This document shows, piece by piece, positions 1 to 34,699 of a stretch of DNA of 64,000 nucleotides. The DNA is taken from NCBI GenBank assembly GCA_037039925.1, contig JAXRKP010000042.1:147501-211500 (forward strand), written 5' to 3'. A program made the translations under genes and the position numbers. Numbering within the stretch: the first letter of the stretch is position 1; every line of letters starts with the position of its first letter. The notes beneath the pieces were generated by a model that saw only the letters and a program-made list of their open reading frames with translations, was not told the DNA's origin and ran no database searches. The stretch comes from Doris montereyensis (taxonomy: Eukaryota; Mollusca; Gastropoda; Nudibranchia; Dorididae).

Positions 1-530
1 GGTGAATGGAAATTCCACTCAAGACGGGGAAACAATAACATATTAATAATTAAACGTCAATTCTGGTTTTAAAAACTTCTTAAAAGAAAACGATCTTGGG
101 ATCCTTTATTAGAACACATACAAAATAGGTTACTCTTAGTGGCGTGGTAACAGAGCCTTTGACGAATAAAGAACTACCAACTCAGAACTATGTATACACG
201 CATGTTACACCCCAGTGATATCGAGTACGATCATCAGATCAGAGTCCGGTACTCGATCTAATGCAGCCTGAACGACACCAATTCCAACTATTCAATCTAT
301 AAATCTTTTGAAAATGGCGGGTTAGGTGAATGAAAATTCACATTGTTGTTTCAAAGACGGGTAAAGAAATAATGTGCTACTGCTTAATTCAACGTTTCAT
401 CTGGAAGCTAATTTCCTGCAACCTAACACAATCTTGGATGGTTTAAAGCACACATGCAAAATAGTTCAATTTTACGGTCATAGCAACATAGCCTTTGACG
501 AACAAACAACGACCAACTCAAATTATATAG
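1..530. repeat. Old, diverged tandem duplication (period about 324 bp)
   Basis: Positions 1-210 and 325-530 align with each other. Both begin GGTGAATG, then carry AAATTC, GACGGG, a CAAAATAG block, GCCTTTGACGAA and finally ACCAACTCA in the same order. Similarity is patchy, so the duplication is old. No coding potential was seen. It may be part of a longer repeat that continues left of the window. Confidence 0.55.
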
Positions 531-1117
531 ATAGATATTATAGATTTTGTTAATTCCAATACAAGAATTGATAAGCGTACTATTTTATACAGAATCTGTT
601 CGTGTCATCTTCAAATTAAAACCTTGAGAATGAAATAATCAAAATATTCTAAACAAAAGCCAAGGCAAAAAATATCACAAAAACCAACTGTTAAAAACAA
701 AGAATCGATTTAATCAAATAATTTCATTAGAGTTTATAGGTTTGAAATGGTTTCAAAAATTAAAACAAAAAGAGGATGACGGCTTTATATTTATAAATAA
801 TCGAATACGATATATGGTTTATATTTCTTATTTAACAGAAAAAAAATCGTAAGAAAAAATGATATTTGCCTGAGTAAATTTGTTTTTTTCTGTTTTGCAT
901 GGTTCTACTCCCCATATAACCAATAGGCAGTAATTGCAAAAACGTTGTCTATAACGTGCACATTATTAAAGCGGAAACTATAAAGAAGATGTATTATTAG
1001 TATTATGTGAAAGAATGGAAGTTGTGATTATGATCTCACACCGTTCAATGGCTGTCCCTATCGCCTGACTTTAGTTATAACACACACGGTGTAAATTAAC
1101 TTTCAATCTTTTCATTT

Positions 1118-1275
1118 GTTTGAGATCTTCCGAGTATTGGAAATGAAATTATTTTCATTGGGGCATGTGTTGTTTGAGATCTTCGGAGTATTGAAATGAA
1201 ATTATTTTCATGGGGGCATGTGTTGTTTGAGATCTTCCGAGTTTTGGAAATGAAACTATTTTCATGGGGACATGT
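1118..1275. repeat. 54-bp tandem repeat, three copies
   Basis: The unit starts GTTTGAGATCTTCCGAGT and ends with a GGGGCATGTGTT block. Starts are at 1118, 1172 and 1224, so the third unit is two bases closer. The copies are nearly identical, so the array is young. The frame stays open on the minus strand for about 97 codons, but only because of the repeat. Confidence 0.8.
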
Positions 1276-1360
1276 TTCAGTTGGAAAATATTTTGCTACA
1301 TCCGAATCCCTAAACCTCACATTTTGAAGCGTCAATGTCTCCCAAACATCTCCCTCGTTT

Positions 1361-1700
1361 TTGTTTTTCTCAACCTCCAAGAAGAACAATATAATTCATA
1401 ATTTCAACAAATTTACCAGATTGGTTATGACACGCTGTATTCTTACCAGAGAAGTTGCTATCCACATGCATCAGTTCTTGACAGCTAAACACCGAGAGCG
1501 ACGTCTAACAATGAGTAACAACGGGCACAACCTCCGACGATACCAATCTATGTGTAACATTGACAAATATGCATTTGCACAACGAGCAGTTCCAGAATGG
1601 AATGAACTTCCAGCTAGCATTACATAGGCTCAGACCACTGAACAATTTAAACAACGTCCACACGAATTCATTTCAAACTTGTAACTGTAAAACAATTAGC
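1361..1700 (+). mobile_element. Non-LTR retrotransposon ORF2 C-terminal fragment
   Basis: The plus-strand frame reads a tail typical of CR1/L2/Jockey-group ORF2 proteins: basic RERRLTMSNNGHNLR, then FAQRAVPEWNELPASIT, with LKQR-like residues continuing in frame past a stop near 1626. The pattern F-x2-R-x2-x-WN-x-LP is the usual end of these proteins. Only the last 90 or so codons remain and the reverse transcriptase is absent. The 3' boundary is unclear and runs into the purine-rich repeat after 1740. Confidence 0.65.
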
Positions 1701-1754
1701 GGGATAGGCCAATAAGGGCTCTTGCAGATAATGAACAGAAAAAGAAACACATTG

Positions 1755-2238
1755 ACACCACCGCGGACAGAAGAGAAGACTGGAGAGAAAGAAGACTGGA
1801 GAGAAGAGAAGACTGAGAGAAGAGAAGACTGGAGAGAGAAGAGGAGACTGGAGAGAAGAGACGACTGGGGAGAAGAGAAGACTAGAGAGAAAGACGACTG
1901 GAGAGAAGAGACGACTGGAGAAGAGGAGACTGGAGAGAAGAAGACTAGAGAGAAAGAGACGACTGGAGAAGAGAAGACTGGAGAGAAGAGGAGACTGGAG
2001 AGAAGAGAAGACTAGAGAGAAGAAGACTGGAGAGAAGAGAAGATTAGAGAGAAGAGACGACTGGAGAGAAGAGAAGACTAGAGAGAAGAGAAGACTGGAG
2101 AGAAGAGAAGACTAGAGAAGAGACGACTGAGAGAAAGAAGACTAGAGAAGAGACGACTGGAGAGAAGAGAAGACTGAGAGAAGAGAAGACTGGAGAGAAG
2201 AGAAGACTGGAGAGAAGAAAAAGACTGGAAGAAGAGAT
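1755..2238. repeat. Purine-rich GAGAAGACTGGAGA minisatellite
   Basis: About 480 bp built from irregular units of GAGAAGA(C/G)TGGAGA. Almost every plus-strand base is a purine. Frames on either strand are open only as low-complexity Glu/Arg/Lys or Ser/Leu/Phe strings. A long polypurine tract like this can form triplex DNA; that is inference. Confidence 0.9.
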
Positions 2239-2483
2239 CCAAGGGGCGATGCGGGCAGCAAACGTAATAAACAGCATAGTAAGTAAATACGTATACTTCA
2301 ATCATATGTGAATCAAAACCGTGAACGACGATTTTCATTGACACATTAAAAAAAACTATTTTTTTACCATTGGCCAATGTCCTTAGTAAGGCATTCTCAT
2401 TCATTTTTAAGTAAGCAAAGGATAAAAACGTGTACTTGAATTGTTCGTTTAGATATTCTATAATTTTCATTTCTGTTTTTTAC

Positions 2484-21811
<19,328 letters not shown>

Positions 21812-22285
21812 CGTGATTCCCACAGATGCAATTATTTCAAGAGCTATGGTCTTGTGGGTTCTGGATACAATCAAAATCAAACTTATTCCTGTTCACAAAC
21901 TACCATAAAAGAAACATAAATGCACATATTAAGATAAACAGCCTTAACAATCTTTTTACCTTGTCTCTTCATTTTCAACAATTTTCAAATGCATTGATAT
22001 ACCCATTTACATGCACCTTTTAACATCAGTTTTCTAAAATTGATAATCGTTTTAAGATTGAGGTATTAACTATGATGAATCAATTAAGATAAATACGCTC
22101 TACAATGCAAATACATCCACTTCTACATGTAATATCAATCCACTTTGATGACACGGAAAATCGTTTATTTTGTTTTCAAATCATGCACTCGTAAATTGTA
22201 CGTTTGTTGTTATTCATACTCGGATATCATCAGAAATATTGTTTTCTTATAATAACATGTAACATTGACAAGTACACTCTGTATC
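21812..22285. other. Likely 5' flank of the Ldh_2-family gene
   Basis: AT-rich region upstream of the start codon. No TATA box or CpG cluster stands out. It could hold the promoter or another 5' UTR intron. Confidence 0.35.
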
Positions 22286-23215
<930 letters not shown>

Positions 23216-23351
23216 ATGTATTAAGGAATAAGGAAGGATATAAGGGAATTTCAAGATATGCAGAGTACTGAAAACAGTTAAACAATAAATGTATTAATAA
23301 AGCCGTAGTGAGACTAACAGGCCTACCTCAAAATCAAACGTCACATGTGTG

Positions 23352-23886
23352 AACATTGTTACGAGACCAAACATCATGAGGGAAAGATCACCATGGTGAT
23401 AAATCCCCGGTACCAGAAATCACCCATGACGATCGGATAGCCGAGCTCCTAACAATTCAGAAACTTATTTGAGTCAGTAGTTCTCTGATTGTATCATTAG
23501 GGGTTTGAAAACGGTCAGGTATGTGTCACTCCTTATCTGTTGATCTTCGTGTGGCGATGTTTTCTTGGCCTACTTGTTGTCTTTATTGATATATCTGTCC
23601 CTCATTTTCTACCTTGGTTTTTCAATTTATAGACAGTTTTTTTGTTGTTATATTGAACAATTCTGCAACTCGTTTGACGCTGACACATTGATGCCCAAAA
23701 ATTCTTGATCGTTCTTCCAACGAAATATGAGGCATTATGAAAGGATTTTCATTGATTTAAAAACAAAATGGTGAGCCAGATACTTAAATTTTATTTAGAT
23801 TTAACTGTAAGCCTTTCGGTGTTATCTAGTTCTAGGGATTTATCGCCATGGTGATCTTTCCCTCATGACATGCAGTCTCGTAAAAA
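23352..23886. repeat. Pair of inverted repeats (about 55 bp arms)
   Basis: The left arm, 23357-23412, reads TTACGAGACC, ATGAGGGAAAGATCACCATG and GTGATAAATCCC. The right arm, 23829-23886, is its reverse complement with a few changes. The arms are separated by about 415 bp of unrelated sequence. It could be a decayed foldback or MITE-type element. Confidence 0.6.
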
Positions 23887-24590
23887 AAAAATGAATATGG
23901 CTTTTGATCTTAAGGTATGAGTCTTCTAGGAGTCACTACAGCGTTATTGATATATTTATTGTAAATCTGTTTTCACCAGTCTGTAGATTTTGAAATTCGG
24001 TATGCAATGCAATGTTGTTATGGAAACATTATTTCATCTTTTAAAAATATACTTACTTACTTTTGCTCTTGAACATATAACACAAATTAAATGTATTGTA
24101 TATATATATATATACATTTTTGGGTACTATTTGATCTAATTGTCAAAGTGAAACATACCACAATATCACAATCGCTTAATGTATATAAATAAGAACCTTT
24201 TAAAACCACGAACTTTGTATGGTATCCGAGCTCCTGTGTAGCACCAAAATGCCTTGTTAAGGCACAGAAAATGCAGTGTGGCAACTGTTGAATCAGATAA
24301 CAAGTAGAGACGCGCGATACTTCAATCTTTAGTCCATGTTTCTACATTACGTAGAAGAGGTCCACCTGCCATTGTGTAACTGTTAAATAACTGAATCGTC
24401 CCGAAGGTCACGACACAGGTCAACAAGAGCAAGGTAGTGTTATCATAGACAACTCAGTGAATAACTTGATGGGAAAAGTACAGCATGACCCCGATGTTTC
24501 GACATGACGGTTGTGTTGACGAAAGTGACCGTAAAACCAGATAAAGGAAATGAGTGTCGGTGTCAGTATATTTTCATGGCTATGAAACCA
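23887..24590. other. No recognised feature
   Basis: AT-rich; a short AT repeat lies at 24098-24114. No gene or repeat family seen. Confidence 0.45.
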
Positions 24591-24593
24591 ATA

Positions 24594-24790
24594 GTGGCGT
24601 CGGTGGCCGAGCGGTTAGGCTGCCGGACTGGAGGTTATGAGGTTGGGTGTTCAAATTCTAGTAACACTACGCCCTACGTTGTGTTCCTTGGGAAAGACAC
24701 TTAACACGCATTTTCCTCCACTAAACCTAGGTGGAAATGGGTGCAATCACCAGCTCTGAAGTAAAAACCTGTGTTAGGCTAGCGTTCTGT
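24594..24790 (+). mobile_element. tRNA-derived SINE, family A, copy 1 (3' end replaced)
   Basis: Head with box A TGGCCGAGCGGTTAGG (about 24604) and box B-like GGTGTTCAAATTCT (about 24646), followed by the core TGTTCCTTGGGAAAGACAC (24682). Similar SINEs lie at 28043-28260 and 50821-51110 (plus) and 60495-60660 (minus). It diverges from the other copies near 24790, where Penelope-like terminal sequence begins. Confidence 0.85.
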
Positions 24791-24900
24791 TCCGCTTCTC
24801 ACGTTTTTGAAACCCGGATTGTGTGTCTTGGTGGAGTTATCACTTATTATAGTGTATCACTTTTGACTTCCCTCTACTGCGGCTCCTTCGTGTTTGATAT
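24791..24900 (+). mobile_element. Penelope-like element terminal fragment
   Basis: GTGGAGTTATCACTTATTAT followed by TTTTGACTTCCCTCTACTGC and GGCTCCTTCGT matches, in reverse complement, the left terminus of the Penelope-like element at 34.08-34.16 kb. The part before it (TTTTTGAAACCCGGATTGTG) loosely follows the same terminus. Confidence 0.6.
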
Positions 24901-25095
24901 GTATCGTTTTATTCAGTAGTTCCTTGTTCCCCTCGATTGGTTTGAATGCATCTTGATTATGCCCAATGTGTGTTAAATATTGTATCATTTGCTATGTGTT
25001 TTTTAACACTATCTATGTGTTTATTGATTTAATGCAAGTTGGAAGAAAAAAAACCCATTTCACTTTCTTCATTATGTTGTTATGATGTATTCCTT
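24901..25095. other. No recognised feature
   Basis: AT-rich spacer. Confidence 0.4.
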
Positions 25096-25099
25096 TTCG

Positions 25100-25290
25100 G
25101 GCATAGGCGGTTGGCCGGCGGTGCTGGCAGGTGCCACTTCTGTCCTTTCACTGTTTTTTTCTAATTTTTACCTTTCATCTAGCTGTTTCCTCTTAATTCA
25201 ACTTGAGATCACCGCATAATTATAGTGGACGGGGTACATTTCAATGAAACAAATAAACAAACCAACAAACAAACCTGTTTGGGGGGGGGG
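25100..25290 (+). mobile_element. SINE-like repeat family C, copy 2
   Basis: Contains GGCGGTTGGCCGGCGGTGCTG, CTAGCTGTTTCCTCTTAATTC, GAGATCACCGCATAATTATA, GTGGACGGGGTACATTTCAA and a tail of AAACAAATAAACAAACC. A run of 15 G follows at 25276-25290. Confidence 0.75.
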
Positions 25291-25529
25291 GGGGAGCAGC
25301 ACGTTTTATGCATTTAAGCTGTACGTGTTACGTTATTTACATTGCATTGATATCTCTTATCTGTTTCATTTGTTTTCTTTATTCACTTTGTTTTATTGTA
25401 TTTTATCTGCTTGCTTTGTAGAATTGATTCTTACAATTATATGGTGCATCGTTTTATGCTTTACTCCATGCTTAATCGCATCACATATTTTGCTTCCTGC
25501 ATTCTCCCACATTATTGATTTATTTATTT

Positions 25530-25980
25530 AAATAAAAACAATTTCAATTTATTTATTTATTTTTTAATTAATTAATTAATTTATTTATTCATTTTATTAA
25601 TTAATTTATTATTTACTTCATTTTTATTTATTTATTATTCATTATTTTGTATTGTTTATTAGTTTTGCTTTACATTATGCCTTGCTTTTAAGCGTTGCTG
25701 TCTAAACCGGTTTTAAACAAATTAATTTTACTGACATTTTTTTTGTCTGTCTTTATGGTGATGATGATGATGATGAAGAGGATGATGAGGATGATGATGA
25801 TGATAAGGATGATGATGGTGATAATGATTATGATATTGTTGTTGATGATGATGATGATGATGAAGATGAGGATGATGATGATGATGATGATTATGATGAC
25901 GATGATGGGGGTAATAATTATGAGGATATGATGAGGATGATGATGATGATGAGGATGAGGATGAAGGGGTGGTATTGGTC
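25530..25980. repeat. TTTATT-rich then (GAT)n low-complexity region
   Basis: TTTATT and TTAATTAA repeats at 25540-25660, then a GATGAT/GAGGAT tract from 25757 to 25970. Met/Ile and His frames here come from the repeat. Confidence 0.9.
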
Positions 25981-26205
25981 ATCATGAAAATGGCGATACT
26001 GGTGGTCGTGGTGACGATAATGAAGTGCAAGCTGATATAGTGATACTACTGATACAGATGCTCTTGCTGTCGCTGATAATACGGCGTCAGTGATAGCACC
26101 GAAGCTGCGTATTCGAGAATACGCTAAATTGATTTTCCTTGTCAACAACCATCTCCATAACATGTCATGTCATGTCATGTCTCATGGACCCGGTGAGGGC
26201 GCTGC

Positions 26206-26400
26206 ACTATGGGTTTTGGGTCGGAGAGGAAGTCTGCCCTGTGCACTGCACTATGGGTTTTGGGTCGGAAAGGAAGTCTGCCCTGTGCACTACACGTTGG
26301 GTTTTGGGTCGGAAAGGAAGTCTGTCCTGTGCACTCCACGATGGGTTTTGGATCGGAGAGAAAGTCTGCCCTGTGCACTGCACGATGGGTTGTGGGTCGT
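26206..26400. repeat. 44-bp minisatellite, 4.5 units
   Basis: The unit is ACTATGGGTTTTGGGTCGGA, then GAGGAAGTCTGCCCTGTGCACTGC (44 bp), starting at 26206, 26250, 26294 and 26338, with a partial fifth copy. The units are 90% or more alike. All six frames drift through the unit, so the overlapping frames on both strands are not genes. Confidence 0.95.
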
Positions 26401-26499
26401 TGCACTGCGTGATGTTGTCTTCCCATCTATTCTTTTTATTATTATTGTGTCTTCCTCTTATCCGTGTGTGCCCCCTCCCCTCCTCCCCCCACAAATGGC

Positions 26500-26805
26500 T
26501 TGATTTGAATTGATTGAATCCACATTCACAACAAAGAGGATCTCATGGGTTTTGGTAGGATATTTTTAAATTGCCCAGACTGCCCTGTAAACAGCCAAGG
26601 GATCTTTAACGTGTACGGAGAGTTGATAAATGCCCACGTGACCTCCTATTTATCGTCCGTCTTTGATCTACCTACCTGGATCCGGAGGGGGGTAGGGCAT
26701 TAATCGTATAAAGCTCGAGACAATATCAACCGTCGGGGCTTGAATCCATGACCTTTCGGTTGAGAGGCCGAAACCTTGCCTCTGGACTACCAAGACCCCC
26801 CCTTC
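26500..26805 (-). mobile_element. tRNA-derived SINE, family B, copy 4
   Basis: Minus-strand copy with its tail at the left (plus TTGATTTGAATTGATTGAAT), body block AGGGATCTTTAACGTG, and the tRNA-like head at the right (box A complement CTTGCCTCTGGACTACC near 26775; box B area TTGAATCCATGACC near 26740). Confidence 0.87.
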
Positions 26806-28040
26806 CCTACTCTCTCCTCTTGTGGTACCTTGTATGATAAGTTTGGATAGGCCATATTATGTATCTGCGTTTATTCCGAATGGATGATTAATGCGTGTCA
26901 AATGGATGAGCGTAACACCCCTGCTGCATTTGCATATTATTGAGACGAGACGTCCATCATATGATAATGTTCCTTTGTCGGCCCACCTGCGTTCGTGGAC
27001 AGCAATGATTAAGAAAACACTGTCGTCATGTATTGCCTTGGCACGGGCCAAGAGTACGTTTCCTAGGCAAGCAATTTTATTTGACTAACTGATTGTCAAG
27101 TGCGCTTTTTATGACAGACATCAGCCGCTTGCAGGAGCGGGAACTCTCTAACAACCAAAGTTAAAATTGCCGGGGAGATGTGGAGCCTGGAGGTACTCGT
27201 TAATTGTCATAGTAATGTTTATAGATAAAAAACAGTTGAACTATTCGGGGAAAACCAACAGCTTGCATGAAGATTATCCATGGGTTTATTCTCTTTTGGA
27301 TGGTGTAGACGTATATTTACCCTAAAAAAGAAGGTTGAAATCGATTAACCATTAAATGCAATTGCCGAGTAAGGCAGTCTTGCCATGTGCTTGCTTGCCC
27401 TAGCAAACCGCTTGCCTATCGCTTGGCCAACGTTCTCTATGGACATTGGGAAGCTGTGAACACAGAGCGTAAGCAAACCCTTACATACCGAACACACCCT
27501 AGGAAACAATTTCAGTGCAGCTTCCTTCGAAACTGATAGTGATGCTCGTGTCTTATTACTATCCTGCTACACCTTTAATTTGTTTTTCTTATCTTCTATA
27601 GCCATCAAAAACATTTAAAAGCTATCGCAGGACATCAATAAGACATATAACTTAAACCTTGTTATAACATTCTTTAATGCTTAGTACCAATGTATTCTAT
27701 AAACGCACTAATATGTTATTTATCACCGATCAACCAATATCTTAGAAGCGCCAATTACATTCATACTTCTCTCCAATACTATATCTACATTTTAAGTAAT
27801 CTCGCAATGTCTTTCAACCATATATTGTGCATATCAATACTTGATGAGCTCACACTCTCTTCCATCTATAAACAGTTTCTTTAAAAAAAACTACATTTAG
27901 ACAAATTAGATGACATGGCTTTGGAAATCAACAAGCACCAGACAACATGAAAATGTACAAAAAGATATCAACAATCAATCAGATGAACATGGAATAATAT
28001 TGTGTGACGACAAAATAAGTACATGCACTAACAAGATAAG
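26806..28040. other. No recognised feature
   Basis: About 1.2 kb with modest GC. Opposed 64-65 codon frames at 26857-27088 overlap and lack family likeness. No RNA gene or repeat was found. Confidence 0.45.
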
Positions 28041-28042
28041 TG

Positions 28043-28262
28043 GCTTAGGTCGAGCGGTTAGGCTCAAATGAGGCGAGTTCGAGTCCTAACAAAGCCAGGT
28101 TGGACGTTGTGTTCCTTAGGAAAGACGCTTAAGCATTTTCTATCAGGTGCAAATGGGTTTAGTGCGTCAGACCAGCGTCCTGAGGAGGTGATTATTGCCA
28201 CCTGTTCCGGTTCACGCTATAGAAAACATAAACTCCGGCTCTATGGACTTTTACTAACAACA
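28043..28262 (+). mobile_element. tRNA-derived SINE, family A, copy 2
   Basis: Box A TAGGTCGAGCGGTTAGG (about 28046), box B GAGTTCGAGTCCTAAC (about 28075), core TGTTCCTTAGGAAAGACGC, then GCGTCAGACCAGCGTCCTGA, GAGGTGATTATTGCCACCTG and CTCCGGCTCTATGGAC. It is missing a few bases in the anticodon area compared with copy 1. Confidence 0.87.
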
Positions 28263-28765
28263 AAATAAAATAATACTTTTAAAAGGAATATAAGGGAGAA
28301 TGAAACAAACTCAGCTAAACGAATCTATCACCAGTTCCAAGTGACCGCATATATTCAACATGAAACAGAGTTTAACACTGTAAAGGCAAACTACAAGTCG
28401 CTCACAGATCAACAAAAGATTATCGTTGACATGTTTGCTAAAATGCAATTTGTTCAAATAGATCATTTGATACCGGATCGGGAAGACCACTACTATTAAA
28501 CAAACCAAATAAAAAGGAAAGACCGCTTTAAAATCTGAGACCGATTGTGTTGCTATCCGCCTCACAAGTAAGATAGGTCAAGGTGGAAGAGTACTTACGT
28601 CCGTCTCAAAGAGGCTTCAGAACTAACAGAAGTATCAGTGGTATAGTGTGAACTCATCGATGGCTGAAAACAATAACAGAAAAATACAAAGACAATTTGC
28701 TATGTTAGGATAGCCTCTGACACGATGTGCCGAACAACATTTTTGACGGCCTTGTAAACATTTCT
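28263..28765. other. No recognised feature
   Basis: AT-rich; no coding or repeat likeness that I can support. Confidence 0.4.
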
Positions 28766-28769
28766 AGAA

Positions 28770-29395
28770 AAGAATCACATTAAACTAATTCAAACACTGC
28801 TTGCAGATACAACCCTGCGCTTTACATACGGGGGGAAACTAAGAATTAGAACGACGATCGGCACTCCGCAAGGAGGCATCAACAACCCAGTCTTGTTTAC
28901 CGTTTTTTCTGGAAGCAGCTCTGAAGGAACTGAAAACACAATATGCGCAGACAATGGGAACCTGATCTTCGACACAGAGGAAGAAGCACGAAGATAGGCA
29001 TTCCAATAATATCTAACACATTAAAACGATGAAATCTTCAATCAAATTATTCAAAAACATAAAGTACAAAAGTAGAAAATATGAAATAGAATGGAGAAGT
29101 GTCAGAAAATAAGGTATCCTTATCAATAAAAACGAAGATGTCAAATGAAGAAAGGTACTAGCACAAAACGCCTTTCTCGAACTGAGCCAAATGTGGACAA
29201 GAAAAAATATTATCACAGAACAATGCAGAATCCAACTCTACGAAACTCTTGTCATTCCAAGCTTGACTAACAATAGCGAAACTTGGGGCCTAACTGAAAT
29301 AAATCCAGGAAGTCTAGACATCATTCACAGGAAACACATGAGAAACATCATAGGCGTCCACTGGCCTGAAAACGATCGGTAACAACGATGTATAC
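28770..29395 (+). mobile_element. Non-LTR reverse transcriptase remnant
   Basis: Plus-strand pieces: LLADTTLRFTYGGKLRIRTT then IGTPQGGINNPVLFTVF (RT motif B', x-PQG-x2-x-P-x-LF), a frame-broken YADNGNLIFDTEEEAR (degenerate catalytic box, ADN for ADD), and ITEQCRIQLYETLVIPSLTN and RKHMRNIIGVHW (C-terminal region). Many stops separate them. It joins the 5'-truncated SINE at 29405. Confidence 0.7.
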
Positions 29396-29404
29396 AACTG
29401 CTGC

Positions 29405-29580
29405 TGCCCCCCCCTTTCCGGTCCTTTTAGGTGGATGGACACCTAGTCTTACCGGAAATGAACGGGGAAAAAAGGTTCCGTGTGCAGATCCCAGCCCGTA
29501 CAAAACTACCAAAAATAATCCGAGATCACCTTAGTTGTGGATGTGGGTATAATCAAATCAAATCAATACAAATCAAATGC
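29405..29580 (+). mobile_element. SINE family B, copy 5 (5' truncated)
   Basis: Starts at the body (GGTGGATGGACACCTAGTC), includes CGAGATCACCTTAGTTGTGG, and ends with an AATCAAATCAAATC tail at 29550-29575. Confidence 0.8.
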
Positions 29581-29985
29581 AAAGTACACAAATATTTAAG
29601 ACAATGAATAATGATTACCAATCCGAACAACAACAATATCAACAAAAACAACAACAAAATTCAATGAAGAGAAAATTGTACTGGTTCGTAAGAAAATGGC
29701 ATTGTTAGGGAAACTTGAATATTATTCATTCTTATGCCCTCAGAACACAAGATCAATCCTATGCAGATAGGTTACATAACTTGTATTGAAAATGTCTACG
29801 ATCTTGATGTATTTTACACCAAAACTTTGACTTGTATTTATGCTCTCCTCTTCTTCTGTCACGTTAGTAGATCTTTTTACATTAATTCAATCCTTATTTT
29901 ATTACAACAAAGTCAACAAATATTCATTTGATCTTATTTCTCTGTCAAACATAACGTCTAGATGTACATATTCATGCAATGTAAC
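29581..29985. other. No recognised feature
   Basis: AT-rich spacer; two overlapping 65-78 codon frames have no likeness to known families. Confidence 0.4.
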
Positions 29986-29987
29986 TC

Positions 29988-33430
<3,443 letters not shown>

Positions 33431-33499
33431 GATATTTGGCGCCGGTTTAGCTTAAGTCTAGCTCATAGAGTTTAAACAATTTAACCTAAAGTTAGTTCT

Positions 33500-34065
33500 T
33501 TTTTGATCTTTTTACTTTAAATGTTTTAGTTTTAGGTTTGCTACATGTTCCAGGTTTAGATCTATGATTTGAATTGTTAAGGTTGTGTTTGGAATTGGTG
33601 TGGTAAGGAGGAATTTATTCTCTGACCTCAGAGGACGTGGTGGATTGTACGATTGCAATAGCTCAGCAAGATATTCAGGTGCTGTTCCATGTAATGAGTT
33701 GAATAACAGTGCATGCAATCTTAAATTCGATAAGAGCGATTGTCCGAGGATTGAATCTTGAGGTACATCATATTTCAGGATCATTTCTGTCGATGAATTA
33801 TTATTAATGGTTTACAATTTGAGTTATTTTAGACAATTAAGTGTTTAGCCACTTAAGAGCAGTACCCGAGATATTGAAACGTTTCTCAAGACGAGATAAT
33901 AGTAATGCTTGGTCGATTGTATCGAATGCAGCACTTAGGTCGATCAGTACCAGTGTGACGTATTTCTTGTTGTCAACTTCTGTGGCAATGTCATTGAGGA
34001 CACGAGTGACCGCTGTCTCCTTTGAATGAGCCTTTTTACATATTGAGAACAATATAAATCGTGCC
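33500..34065 (-). mobile_element. L2-type retrotransposon fragment with internal deletion
   Basis: The minus strand first gives KAHSKETAVTRVLNDIATEV and LVLIDLSAAFDTIDQALLLS (RT motif A, about 33950), then DVPQDSILGQSLLSNL (motif B'). It then jumps straight to the C-terminal LHALLFNSLHGTAPEYLAEL and YNPPRPLRSENKFLLTTPIP. The catalytic ADD segment between them is missing. It is a different family from the element at 30.4-33.4 kb. Confidence 0.85.
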
Positions 34066-34097
34066 TATGATGACTTTATGTTAAGATTTTATAATAC

Positions 34098-34283
34098 GAA
34101 GGAGCCACAGTGGAGTGAAGTCAAAGGCGAAATGGGACAATAAGTGACAACTCCACTAATAAAGACAGAACAAACACGTGATGTTTCGGATATAACCCTT
34201 CGTCAGACAACAAACGAGAAATATCTAGAATCTAGATCTAGGTATTACCTCAGGCATCACACAATGTGATGTCAGAAGAAAAA
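34098..34283 (-). repeat. Penelope-like terminal repeat, left copy
   Basis: The plus strand reads GGACAATAAGTGACAACTCC, AGACAGAACAAACACGTGAT, CCTTCGTCAGACAACAAACG and CTCAGGCATCACACAATGTG. Its reverse complement is repeated at 36238-36412. It lies at the 3' end of the minus-strand coding region. Confidence 0.85.
34160..34225 (-). ncRNA. Hammerhead-ribozyme-like motif, left terminus
   Basis: The minus strand reads CTGACGA (34206-34200), then GGGTTATATCC as a short hairpin (stem II, imperfect), GAAAC (34188-34184) and ATC before the presumed cleavage point, then ACGTG. The CUGANGA and GAAA boxes match the hammerhead core. Stem III would be only two base pairs and partly mismatched here (ACAT for ACGT). 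This suggests decay or a dimeric form. Stem I pairs only weakly with TGT/ACG. Confidence 0.5.
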
Positions 34284-34440
34284 CAGAAAGGAGAAAGAAA
34301 GAAAGAAAAAGACAGTGATGGTAAGAAACGTAATAGAGGGGAATGTGAAGAATGAGCGAGAGTGGAAGGTTCAGATCTAAAATGAAATAAAAATATGAAA
34401 ATAAGTAAGTAGTAAAAGGTGAGAAGGAGATAGAGAAAAT

Positions 34441-34646
<206 letters not shown>

Positions 34647-34699
34647 AAAAAAGGCAGGGAAGAAAGAAAGGAGAAAAGAGACGTGTGAGTATGGGAAAC

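Noticed and set aside
24594..24680. Functional tRNA gene
   Set aside because: Box A and B are present but there is no acceptor stem or proper cloverleaf, and the same head recurs with the SINE body.
26857..27088. Overlapping 64-65 codon frames on both strands
   Set aside because: No family likeness on either strand, and they cannot both be real.
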